A DNA stretch of 27,229 nucleotides from Candidatus Woesebacteria bacterium (lineage in GTDB: Bacteria > Patescibacteriota > Microgenomatia > UBA8517): contig JACOZU010000002.1 of NCBI GenBank assembly GCA_016181165.1, positions 1 to 27,229 of the forward strand. Direction: 5' to 3'. The notes beneath the pieces are model-generated. The model saw nothing but the letters and a program-made list of their open reading frames with translations. It made no database searches and was not told the origin of the DNA. A program made the position numbers and the translations under genes. Positions 6,945-14,797 of the stretch are shown here, piece after piece. Each line of letters opens with the position of its first letter. Within the stretch, counting starts at the first letter, position 1.

Positions 6945-8681
6945 TTATTCCTGGGCAACCCTAAGGACCTCCTCTATCGAGGTTATTCCCTCCAAAACTT
7001 TTAAATAGCCGTCCTGTTTTAAGGTTATCATGCCTTCCTCTCTGGCCACCTTGACGATATCGGGAGAGGCGGCTCTTTCTAAAATAAGCCTACCAATTTT
7101 TTCGGTAATGGGTAAGACTTCAAAAATTCCTATTCTGCCCAAGTACCCCGTATCTCCGCATTCGGCATCTCCTTTGCCTCTATAAAGTTTTCCGTCCCGT
7201 CCTTGGGGCCAAAGCGTCCCTAAGACGTTTTTCATCTCTTCCATTATCTTGGGGTCGGGGTCATATGCCTCCTGACACTTGTCGTGAATTTTCCTAAGAA
7301 CTCTCTGGGCCACAATTGCCGTCATCGAGGAGGCCAGTAAATAGGGTTCAGCCCCCATATCGAGAAGCCTGGGGAGAGCTTCGGAAGCGTCGTTGGTATG
7401 AAGGGTAGAAAACACCAAGTGGCCGGTTAGGGAGGCTTGTATAGCCAAATCCGCCGTTTCCTTATCCCGAATCTCTCCCACCAAAATAATGTTGGGGTCT
7501 TGCCTTAGAAAGCTCCTGAGTCCAGAGGCAAAGGTTAAGCCCGCGGCCGGATTTACCTGAACCTGGTTTACGCCCGGAATTTTATACTCGATGGGGTCCT
7601 CCAAAGTAACTATATTTACCTTGGGTGTATTAATCTTGGAAATAACCGAATAGAGGGTGGTTGTTTTTCCCGAACCGGTGGGGCCGCAGATAATGATAAT
7701 GCCGTGGGGCCTTAAAATTGCATCCTCAAGATTTTTTAGACCCCGACCCCTTAGGCCCAGCTCGGTAAGCTCGGGAACTCCTCCCGATTTTTTAAGAAGC
7801 CTCATGACAATTTTTTCTCCCCAGGTTGCGGGGAGGGAAGAGACTCGAAGGTCTACCTCATTGTCCCCGGCTTTAAAATTAAATCTTCCGTCTTGAGGAA
7901 TTCTTTTTTCATCAATCTTCATTCCCGAGAGAATTTTTATTCTGGAAACCAGAGAGTCGTGAAGTTCCTTGGGAATGGTCAGTTTCTCGCTCAAAATGCC
8001 GTCGATTCTATACCTGACCCTGGTTGATTTTTCTTGGGGTTCGATATGGACGTCCGAGGCACGGCCCTTCATGGCAAAGTCCAAAATATGACTGACTATC
8101 TCGGCAATTTTTTCTTCCCGAATGATTCCGGTTTTGGCTGTATCCAGAGTTTTAATTTTTTCCTGATCGGCAGAAACGTCCTTGAGAGCCTCCGTTACTT
8201 CCTGGGATAGGGAAGTGGCGTAGCGAGTCGATATAAATTCCATAACTTTCGAAGGAACAGCTGCCTGGGGTTTGACGCGAAGATTGGTTTTTTGCTCGAC
8301 AAACTCTATGGCGGTTAAGTCCAGGGGGTCCGCCATAGCCAAAATTATTTGTTTTCCGGCTTTATCGACCGAAACCGGGTAGACCTTAAATCTTTCGGCA
8401 ACCTCATGGGGAACTAGGGTTAGCGCCTCGGGTGCGGCGGGGGTGGTTGCCAGGTCGACAAAAGGAATGTTATAGAGGGTTGCCTTGGCGCGGGTTAGCG
8501 CTTCCTCGGAAACCAGATTTTGGCTGGTTAAAATCTCTTCTTGAGATTTCCCTGACTGAATTTCGGCCAGTTTTACCTGTTGGGCCCGGTCGGAGGCAAG
8601 CGCTCCTTGGGCGACCAAAATATCGGCCAAAGAGCCGGCAGTTTCCCCATTGGTGGCTTTGACACTAGCGTCAGCAGGCAT
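6945..8681 (-). CDS. pilB: Type IV pilus assembly ATPase
   Basis: Assembly motor of the GspE/PilB family, about 578 residues. An N-terminal MshEN-type domain (about 15-155) is followed by the ATPase domain with ASDVHIEP, Walker A GPTGSGKTTT (about 334-343), Walker B (NIILVGEIRDKETADLA) and the His box (TGHLVFSTLHTNDASEALPRLLD). The zinc-binding loop of PilB proteins is present but altered: HDKC and DAEC stand where two CxxC pairs are usual. The start is uncertain. An ATG at 8690 lies on the -10 box of the only promoter I can see, so I prefer the ATG at 8681, three codons later, which would be almost exactly at the predicted transcript 5' end. First gene of the pilus operon. Confidence 0.95.
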   Translation of the reverse strand: MPADASVKATNGETAGSLADILVAQGALASDRAQQVKLAEIQSGKSQEEILTSQNLVSEEALTRAKATLYNIPFVDLATTPAAPEALTLVPHEVAERFKVYPVSVDKAGKQIILAMADPLDLTAIEFVEQKTNLRVKPQAAVPSKVMEFISTRYATSLSQEVTEALKDVSADQEKIKTLDTAKTGIIREEKIAEIVSHILDFAMKGRASDVHIEPQEKSTRVRYRIDGILSEKLTIPKELHDSLVSRIKILSGMKIDEKRIPQDGRFNFKAGDNEVDLRVSSLPATWGEKIVMRLLKKSGGVPELTELGLRGRGLKNLEDAILRPHGIIIICGPTGSGKTTTLYSVISKINTPKVNIVTLEDPIEYKIPGVNQVQVNPAAGLTFASGLRSFLRQDPNIILVGEIRDKETADLAIQASLTGHLVFSTLHTNDASEALPRLLDMGAEPYLLASSMTAIVAQRVLRKIHDKCQEAYDPDPKIMEEMKNVLGTLWPQGRDGKLYRGKGDAECGDTGYLGRIGIFEVLPITEKIGRLILERAASPDIVKVAREEGMITLKQDGYLKVLEGITSIEEVLRVAQE

Positions 8682-8688
8682 CTCACCC

Positions 8689-8717
8689 ATTATGACTTAT
8701 TGACTAATCTCTATCAA
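8689..8717 (-). promoter_or_regulatory. Promoter of the pilBTC operon
   Basis: On the minus strand, TTGATA (8717-8712), a 17-bp spacer and CATAAT (8694-8689) give 5/6 matches to each consensus hexamer. The predicted start of transcription, about 8682, is adjacent to the ATG at 8681, so the mRNA would be leaderless. The element interleaves with the plus-strand promoter at 8700-8728. Confidence 0.55.
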
Positions 8718-8728
8718 GTATTCATAAT
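8700..8728 (+). promoter_or_regulatory. Promoter of the delta-prime-like gene
   Basis: TTGACT (8700-8705), a 17-bp spacer and CATAAT (8723-8728) match the consensus at five of six bases each. Transcription is predicted near 8735, just before the ATG at 8739. The ATG at 8727 overlaps the -10 box and could not be transcribed from here. Confidence 0.55.
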
Positions 8729-8738
8729 GCCCAAGGCC

Positions 8739-9347
8739 ATGCATGCCTACCTGATTGAGGGAGAGGGGGAGACCTTAGAAAGGTCTATCCAGGCTTTAGT
8801 CAAAAACCTAAAAGCCAAGCTTTTTACCTATCCGGTTGCCAAAATCGAGGACGTCCGCTCCCTAAATTCTTTCATCAATCTAACACTTTCTAATCCTACC
8901 GCGATATTAATTCGGGGGGTGGATGAGGCAACCGACGAAGCCCTCAATGCCTTTCTTAAAAACCTCGAGGAGCCCCAAGAAAATCTCTATTTTATCCTAA
9001 CGGCAGCCTCGCACCACAAGGTTCTGCCCACCGTGGTTTCAAGGTGCCAAATAGTCAAAACCGTAAGTGCTAAAGCTTCCGAGGAAGATAGGAGACTGGC
9101 GATGGATTTCTTAAAAAAAAGCGCCGGCGAGAAGATTTCTTTTCTTGAGCCGATTAAGGATAGGGAAGAGGCTAAGCAGTTTGTCTCCGGGCTTTCCCTG
9201 GGTCTACACGAGCTTCTTAGGGAAGGAGGGGCTGACTATAGTCTTCTGGCCCAAGGACTCAGGGCATCTCTTCTTACCCGAGAAAGACTCAGGGCCAACG
9301 GAAACGTCACTCTGCAGCTTACAAATATGGTCATTTCCTTCGGGTAA
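8739..9347 (+). CDS. holB: DNA polymerase III delta-prime-like clamp-loader subunit
   Basis: Clamp-loader protein of the delta-prime family, about 202 residues, much shorter than the usual 300 or more. The N-terminus MHAYLIEGEGETLERS matches the family's HAYLF-G-P-G start, but the Walker A lysine is absent and the zinc-binding cysteines are missing. It passes directly to IEDVRSLNSFINLTLSNPT, AILIRGVDEATDEALNAFL, KNLEEP, and the SRC motif region (LPTVVSRCQIV), all typical of delta-prime. Without a P-loop it would act as a stator rather than as an ATPase, as in E. coli delta-prime. The start at 8739 follows from the promoter; 8727 is the alternative. It is divergent from pilB and 44 bp upstream of gyrB. 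Confidence 0.8.
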   Translation: MHAYLIEGEGETLERSIQALVKNLKAKLFTYPVAKIEDVRSLNSFINLTLSNPTAILIRGVDEATDEALNAFLKNLEEPQENLYFILTAASHHKVLPTVVSRCQIVKTVSAKASEEDRRLAMDFLKKSAGEKISFLEPIKDREEAKQFVSGLSLGLHELLREGGADYSLLAQGLRASLLTRERLRANGNVTLQLTNMVISFG

Positions 9348-9374
9348 TTGCTTTCAATTGAGGCTAATCTAGGG

Positions 9375-9380
9375 TATAAT
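9375..9380 (+). promoter_or_regulatory. -10 box upstream of gyrB
   Basis: A perfect TATAAT lies 11 nt before the gyrB ATG. No good -35 is present at 16-18 bp (TTTCAA at 9352 is the nearest). There is no Shine-Dalgarno sequence between it and the start, so a transcript starting near 9387 would have a leader of about 5 nt. Confidence 0.5.
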
Positions 9381-9391
9381 CAGAGATATAA

Positions 9392-12300
9392 ATGGTAACC
9401 AAAAACGCCTACACCGCCAAAGAAATTCAGCTTCTGGAAGGCTTAGAGCCGGTCAGAAAAAGACCCGGAATGTATATCGGCTCCACCGACTCGAGGGGTC
9501 TTCACGAACTGCTCAGGGAAATTGTCGATAACTCGGTCGACGAGTCCTTCGCCGGAGTTGCCAAAAATATTTGGGTAACCCTGAGTAAGGACGGTTCGGC
9601 AACGGTGAAGGACAACGGCCGGGGAATCCCCGTTGATAAGCACAAATCCGGTATCTCGGCCCTTGAGGTCACCATGACCAAACTTCACGCGGGCGGAAAA
9701 TTCGGAGGCGGAGCTTATAAGATCTCTGGGGGCTTACACGGCGTCGGGGCCTCGGTCGTTAATGCCCTTTCTTCCTTTTTTAGGGTGGTGGTCTTAAGAG
9801 ACAATAAAGCCTACTACCAGGAATACAAAAGAGGTCAGCCGGCAAAAGGGGTCGCGACCGCCACCCAAAAACAACTTGACGAGTGGTTTCCTGCTAGCTG
9901 GGGAATAAAAACAGGGGAGGGCCAGACGGGTACCGTGACCACTTTCTATCCAGACCAAGATATTTTCGAGGGGATAGAATTTGACTCAATCAAGGTTAAA
10001 AATTTACTTCGGGATAGGGCGTATCTGGTGGCGGGGCTTTCTTTTCATTATGAAGACGAAAGAACCGGCGAGGAAGGAAACTATTATTTCGAAGGGGGCA
10101 TTAAATCCCTGGTGGCCCACACCAACCGAGGCAAAAATCCCATTTCGGACGTTCTCTACATTACTGCCGAAGACCCAACCATTAGCTGTGAGGTGGCCAT
10201 CCAGTACACGGATTCCTTTAACGAAAACGTCAAGGGTTTTGTCAATGGCATCAACACCATTGACGGGGGAACCCACGTCACCGGTTTTAGAATTGCTTTG
10301 ACCCGGGCCATTTCCGACTACGCCAAACGCGTCATCGCCAACGGCAACGGCAAGGAAGAAAAAAACGGTCTGACCGGGGATGACATGAAGGAAGGCTTAA
10401 CCGCCGTGGTTTATATCAAGATGCCGTCCAATGCGCTTCAATTCGAATCCCAGACAAAGGCAAAACTCAATAACCCGGAGGTTCAGGGTTTTACGGCAAC
10501 GGCCGTTAAGGAGGGGCTCGATACGTTTTTTGAAGAGCACCCGGCCGACGCCAAAAAAATTGTCGAAAAGGTATCGCTGGCCGCCCAAGCCAGACTGGCG
10601 GCCAGGGCAGCCAAAGACGCGGTATTAAGAAAAGGGGCCCTGGAAGGAGCAACTCTACCGGGAAAATTGGCCGATTGTCAAACTTCCGACCCTGCGGTCT
10701 CTGAGCTATATATAGTGGAGGGTGACTCGGCAGGCGGTTGCTTTTCTGGAAATACTAAAGTGGCACTGGCCAACGGAAGAAATATTTCCTTCAGACAACT
10801 TATAAAAGAAAATAGAGAGGGTAAGAAAAATTACTGTTACACCATAAAAAGCAACGGGTCGATCGGTCTTGGCCTCATTAAAAACCCGAGGCTCACCAAA
10901 ACAAATAGTAAGGTCCTTAAGGTTGTACTGGATAACAATGAAGAAATTATCTGCACGCCCGACCACCTTTTTATGCTTAGAGACGGTTCATATAAAAGGG
11001 CAGACTTGCTAACAAGAAGTGATTCTTTAATGCCTTTAGGGAAACAACTTTCTCGAATTGGTAAACGGATAACGATTAAAGGCTATGAGCTTGTCTACGA
11101 CCCCTCCCAATATCGCTGGATTTTTACTCACATTCTTGCCGACGAATACAATCTTGAAAGGGGTGTCTATGACAAATCCAAGGGCGACCATCGACATCAC
11201 CTAGACTTCGACAAACTGAATAATAATCCAGACAATCTAACCAGAATCGGAAAAGAAGAGCATCTCCATTACCACGCCGAGCACGCCCGAAAAACTCTTT
11301 TGACTAAGAGTGTCCAAGACAAGCTAAGAAAGATCAGAAAAACCAAAGCTTTCCGGGAAAAGATCAGAGAAACAATGACTACCGAACGAATGAGAAAAAT
11401 ATTAAGCGATAGGGCCAAAAAGCAGTGGGATAATCCGATTTATAAAGCCTACATGTTACAAAAATTCCTGGAATTCTATAAAAATAATAAAGAATACAGG
11501 GAAAAAAACGCCAGAATATTATACGAGGGGCAAAATAAATATTGGGGCAAGGAAGTTAACAGAAAAAAACAGTCCGAAAGGGTCAGAAACTTTTTCGTCC
11601 AACATCCCGAAATAAAAAAATGGCTTAGGCAAATTGCCCTAAGGCAGTGGAGCAATCCCAATCTGAGAGCCTGGCGAAGCCTTGAGACAAAGGGCCAATG
11701 GACAAGCGAATTTAGGGCCAGAAGAAAAAGGACCTACAACCAAACATACTTAAGAAAAACTCTTTCCGTTCTCCATGAAATACTTAAAAAAGAGGGCAAA
11801 ATAGACAAACTTGTCTACGATAACGTCAGAAGGGAAACAAAAGATAAAAGTCTTATCCGTTATGAAACTGTTTGCAAAAGATTCTTCGAGGGAAACGAAG
11901 CAAAGTTTAAAGAAGCTGTGTTTAACTTCAACCATAAAATCAGAGACATTGTTCCGTTAGAAAAAGGAATTAATGTTTTTGACTTGGAAGTAGAAGGTAC
12001 CCACAATTTTGCTCTTTCGTCGGGGGTCTTTGTACATAATAGTGCTAAGCAGGGCCGGGACAGAAAGTTTCAGGCAATTCTTCCCTTGGGAGGAAAAATT
12101 CTCAATACCGAGCGGGCCCAGCTCGATAAAATCGTCAAATTCGAAGAAATTAAAAATTTGATTATTGCCTTGGGGGGCGGAATCGGGGACTCGCTTAATT
12201 ACGATAAAGTCCGCTACCATCGAATCATCATCATGACCGATGCGGACGTTGACGGAGAACACATCAAAACCCTGCTTCTAACCTTCTTTTACCGACACAT

Positions 12301-12667
12301 GCCGGAAATAGTCAGACGCGGCTACCTTTATATCGCCCTTCCCCCTCTTTATCGGATTCAGATAGCTAAAGACGTTGCCTATGCCTACTCCGACGAAGAA
12401 AAAGAAAAAGCCATCAATAACAGCTCCGCCAGAAAAGAAAAAGGGGGCAGAAAAGTCATCATTCAAAGATATAAGGGCTTGGGGGAGATGAACCCGACTC
12501 AGCTTTGGGAGACGACGATGGACCCGACAGTCAGAACCTTGAAGCAGGTGACTTCCGAGGACGCTGGGGCAGCCGACAGAATGTTCTCGATGCTGATGGG
12601 GGAAGAGGTTCCGCCCAGAAAGAAATTCATCCAAACCCACGCCAAGATGGCCACTTTGGATATATAA
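9392..12667 (+). CDS. gyrB: DNA gyrase subunit B with an in-frame intein
   Basis: ATPase subunit of DNA gyrase. The 1091-residue precursor contains a 434-residue intein (residues 450-883); removal gives a 657-residue GyrB, normal for the short form. GHKL ATPase motifs: EIVDNSVDESFAG, VKDNGRGIPVD, HAGGKFGGGAYKISGGLHG and the QTK loop (SQTKAKLNNPEV). The Toprim domain has LYIVEGDSAGG just before the intein, and after it DADVDGEHIKTLLL and the QRYKGLGEMNP motif. The insertion site is the highly conserved Toprim junction GG|SAKQGRDR, which contributes to metal binding, so unspliced protein should be inactive. It is followed after 24 bp by the pyrophosphatase gene and then gyrA. Confidence 0.97.
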   Translation: MVTKNAYTAKEIQLLEGLEPVRKRPGMYIGSTDSRGLHELLREIVDNSVDESFAGVAKNIWVTLSKDGSATVKDNGRGIPVDKHKSGISALEVTMTKLHAGGKFGGGAYKISGGLHGVGASVVNALSSFFRVVVLRDNKAYYQEYKRGQPAKGVATATQKQLDEWFPASWGIKTGEGQTGTVTTFYPDQDIFEGIEFDSIKVKNLLRDRAYLVAGLSFHYEDERTGEEGNYYFEGGIKSLVAHTNRGKNPISDVLYITAEDPTISCEVAIQYTDSFNENVKGFVNGINTIDGGTHVTGFRIALTRAISDYAKRVIANGNGKEEKNGLTGDDMKEGLTAVVYIKMPSNALQFESQTKAKLNNPEVQGFTATAVKEGLDTFFEEHPADAKKIVEKVSLAAQARLAARAAKDAVLRKGALEGATLPGKLADCQTSDPAVSELYIVEGDSAGGCFSGNTKVALANGRNISFRQLIKENREGKKNYCYTIKSNGSIGLGLIKNPRLTKTNSKVLKVVLDNNEEIICTPDHLFMLRDGSYKRADLLTRSDSLMPLGKQLSRIGKRITIKGYELVYDPSQYRWIFTHILADEYNLERGVYDKSKGDHRHHLDFDKLNNNPDNLTRIGKEEHLHYHAEHARKTLLTKSVQDKLRKIRKTKAFREKIRETMTTERMRKILSDRAKKQWDNPIYKAYMLQKFLEFYKNNKEYREKNARILYEGQNKYWGKEVNRKKQSERVRNFFVQHPEIKKWLRQIALRQWSNPNLRAWRSLETKGQWTSEFRARRKRTYNQTYLRKTLSVLHEILKKEGKIDKLVYDNVRRETKDKSLIRYETVCKRFFEGNEAKFKEAVFNFNHKIRDIVPLEKGINVFDLEVEGTHNFALSSGVFVHNSAKQGRDRKFQAILPLGGKILNTERAQLDKIVKFEEIKNLIIALGGGIGDSLNYDKVRYHRIIIMTDADVDGEHIKTLLLTFFYRHMPEIVRRGYLYIALPPLYRIQIAKDVAYAYSDEEKEKAINNSSARKEKGGRKVIIQRYKGLGEMNPTQLWETTMDPTVRTLKQVTSEDAGAADRMFSMLMGEEVPPRKKFIQTHAKMATLDI
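10739..12040 (+). other. GyrB intein with HNH homing endonuclease
   Basis: A 434-residue protein-splicing element. Block A begins with Cys1 (CFSGNTKVALANGRNISF); block B has the Thr73-x-x-His76 pair (ICTPDHLFMLRDGS); block F reads VFDLEVEGTHNFAL; the C-terminus is FVHN followed by the extein Ser, so Cys1, penultimate His, terminal Asn and +1 Ser are all intact and splicing is expected. An HNH endonuclease is inserted: DHRHHLDFDKLNNNPDNL at intein residues 150-167, with more histidines to 182. It is followed by a Lys/Arg-rich region with repeated W-x-NP-type segments (about 190-330), probably DNA-binding. The sequence closely resembles, from memory, the Synechocystis GyrB intein. Base composition is visibly more A/T-rich than the exteins. 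Confidence 0.93.
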
Positions 12668-12691
12668 TATTAATAATGTAGTTTACATCAA

Positions 12692-14797
12692 ATGATTGGA
12701 ATTTTTGCCGCCAATCCCTTTTTAACGGCCATTTTGGTCTCTTCTTTGGTTGGAATCGTGGTTGCTTTTTGGCTCGCGGCCAGCGTTCTCGGGCGCCCCG
12801 AAGGCGAAAAGGAGATGAGGAATATTTCGCAGGCAATACGCACCGGTGCCAACGCCTATCTTAAAAGGCAGTTTACAACCATTGCTCCCATCCTTGCTAT
12901 TCTGGCTGCTTTTCTTTATTTTACCTCTCCCAACCCCATCCTGGCTTGGGGTAGGGCCGGGGCATTCTTGATGGGTGCTTTTTTTTCGGGCCTGATCGGC
13001 ACGGTCGGCATGAATCTTGCCACCAGAGCCAATGTCAGAGTCACCGAAGCGGCCAAGTCGAGTTTCGGAAGTGCCCTTAGCCTGGCTTTTAAGGCTGGGG
13101 CAACCACCGGCATGTTGACGGTGGGGCTTGGGCTTCTTGGAGCAACCTTGATTTATTGGATTTATCGAGAGAGCGCCACCGAAGTTCTGGTCGGCTTTGG
13201 GTTTGGCGGTAGCCTCCTGGCCCTTTTTATGAGGGTGGGTGGAGGAATTTATACCAAGGCGGCCGACGTCGGGGCCGACCTGGTCGGGAAAATCGAAAAG
13301 GAAATTCCTGAAGACGACCCGAGAAATGCGGCGGTCGTCGCCGACCAGGTGGGGGACAATGTCGGCGACTGTGCCGGCATGGCGGCCGACCTTTTTGAGT
13401 CCTACGAAGTTACATTGGTTGCGGCTCTTATTTTAGGCGGGGTCACTTTCGGGCTTCCCGGAGTCCTTTTCCCTCTGGCCGTCAGAGCCTTGGGGGTGGG
13501 CACTTCGATTTTGGGAATTTTAACGGTTAATGCCCGCGGCAAAACCGAAATTAGGGAGGGGATGAACGCCATCATCCGTTCTTTTGCCCTCTCAGCGGTT
13601 GTCTCCATCATCGGCTTTTTCGTTCTTGCCGGTGCTATCGCGGGGGATATGCGGCTGGCGGTGGCCACCACCATCGGCATCGTTCTTTCCGTGGCCATCT
13701 TTCTTCTGACCGAGTATACCACGGGGGGCCATAAGCCGGTTAAAGACATTACCAAGCAGTCCCAAACCGGCCCGGCCACCGTCATTCTCTCGGGACTGGT
13801 TTCGGGTTTTTCCTCAACCGTTTGGGCAATTCTGGCCATCGGGGCCACCATTCTTGCCTCATTCCTTCTTTTCCCGGACCCCCTAACGGCGGCCTACGGG
13901 GTTGCTTTGGCGGGAATGGGAATGCTGACCACCACGGGTTTGATTGTTTCAATGGATTCTTTCGGGCCCATTGCCGATAATGCCCAGGGGATAGCCGAGC
14001 TTTCGGGAATAAAAGGCAAGGCCCTTTCGGTTCTGCCTAAACTCGACTCAATCGGCAATACAACTAAAGCAACCACCAAAGGGTTTGCCATCGCCTCGGC
14101 GGTCGTGGCTGCGGTTTCCCTTTTTGAATCATACCTCTCCGACGCGGGCCTAGCCGGAATAAACATTGCCTACCCGGCCGTTTTTGTGGGTTTTCTAATC
14201 GGGGGAGCAGTTCCTTTTCTTTTCTCCTCCTTGACCATCAAAGCCGTTTCGGACTGTGCCTACGCCGTCATTAAGGAAGTCAGAAGGCAGTTTAAGGAAA
14301 TGCCGGGAATCATGAAGGGTAGTGAGAAGCCGGATTATGCCAGGGTGGTTGACTTGACCACAAAGTCGGCCCTCTCGGCCCTGGCCGCTCCGGCCCTGGT
14401 GGCCATCATCGTTCCTCTTTTGGTCGGATTTCTACTCAAGGCCGAAGCCCTGGGAGGATTTTTGGCCGGAACGATTTTAACCGGGCAACTACTGGCGGTT
14501 CTGATGGTCAATACCGGAGGGGCCTGGGACAACGCCAAGAAGATGATAGAAGACGGATTATACGGGGGGAAGGGAACCGAACCCCATAAAGCCACGGTCG
14601 TTGGTGATACGGTGGGCGACCCCTTAAAAGATACGGCCGGTCCCGCCATCAATCCGCTTCTTAAAGTCATGAACCTGGTTGCCCTTCTCGCCGTTCCCCT
14701 GATGGTGGCCACCCAAACCCTGACGCTGACCCACTGGATACTGATTGCGGCCGGGTCTTTAATCTTAATCTATTCTTTGACGAAGTCATATCATTAG
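12692..14797 (+). CDS. hppA: K+-independent membrane H+-translocating pyrophosphatase
   Basis: Integral membrane pump that hydrolyses pyrophosphate and exports protons, 701 residues with about 16 helices. Catalytic region: DVGADLVGKIEKEIPEDDPRN from residue 192, then DQVGDNVGDCAGMAADLFE; the C-terminal partner motif is VVGDTVGDPLKDTAGPAINP. The sequence GNTTKATTKGFAI has Lys459 and Thr462, at the positions that in this family separate K+-independent (Lys/Thr) from K+-dependent (Ala/Ala) enzymes, so this should be the K+-independent, proton-pumping type. It sits 24 bp after gyrB, and its stop codon is followed at the next base by gyrA. A pyrophosphate-driven pump could help maintain the membrane potential in a cell with limited respiration (inference). 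Confidence 0.95.
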   Translation: MIGIFAANPFLTAILVSSLVGIVVAFWLAASVLGRPEGEKEMRNISQAIRTGANAYLKRQFTTIAPILAILAAFLYFTSPNPILAWGRAGAFLMGAFFSGLIGTVGMNLATRANVRVTEAAKSSFGSALSLAFKAGATTGMLTVGLGLLGATLIYWIYRESATEVLVGFGFGGSLLALFMRVGGGIYTKAADVGADLVGKIEKEIPEDDPRNAAVVADQVGDNVGDCAGMAADLFESYEVTLVAALILGGVTFGLPGVLFPLAVRALGVGTSILGILTVNARGKTEIREGMNAIIRSFALSAVVSIIGFFVLAGAIAGDMRLAVATTIGIVLSVAIFLLTEYTTGGHKPVKDITKQSQTGPATVILSGLVSGFSSTVWAILAIGATILASFLLFPDPLTAAYGVALAGMGMLTTTGLIVSMDSFGPIADNAQGIAELSGIKGKALSVLPKLDSIGNTTKATTKGFAIASAVVAAVSLFESYLSDAGLAGINIAYPAVFVGFLIGGAVPFLFSSLTIKAVSDCAYAVIKEVRRQFKEMPGIMKGSEKPDYARVVDLTTKSALSALAAPALVAIIVPLLVGFLLKAEALGGFLAGTILTGQLLAVLMVNTGGAWDNAKKMIEDGLYGGKGTEPHKATVVGDTVGDPLKDTAGPAINPLLKVMNLVALLAVPLMVATQTLTLTHWILIAAGSLILIYSLTKSYH

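Noticed and set aside
8580..8738. N-terminal extension of the delta-prime-like protein
   Set aside because: It overlaps pilB and the divergent promoters, and the family's N-terminus starts at HAYL.
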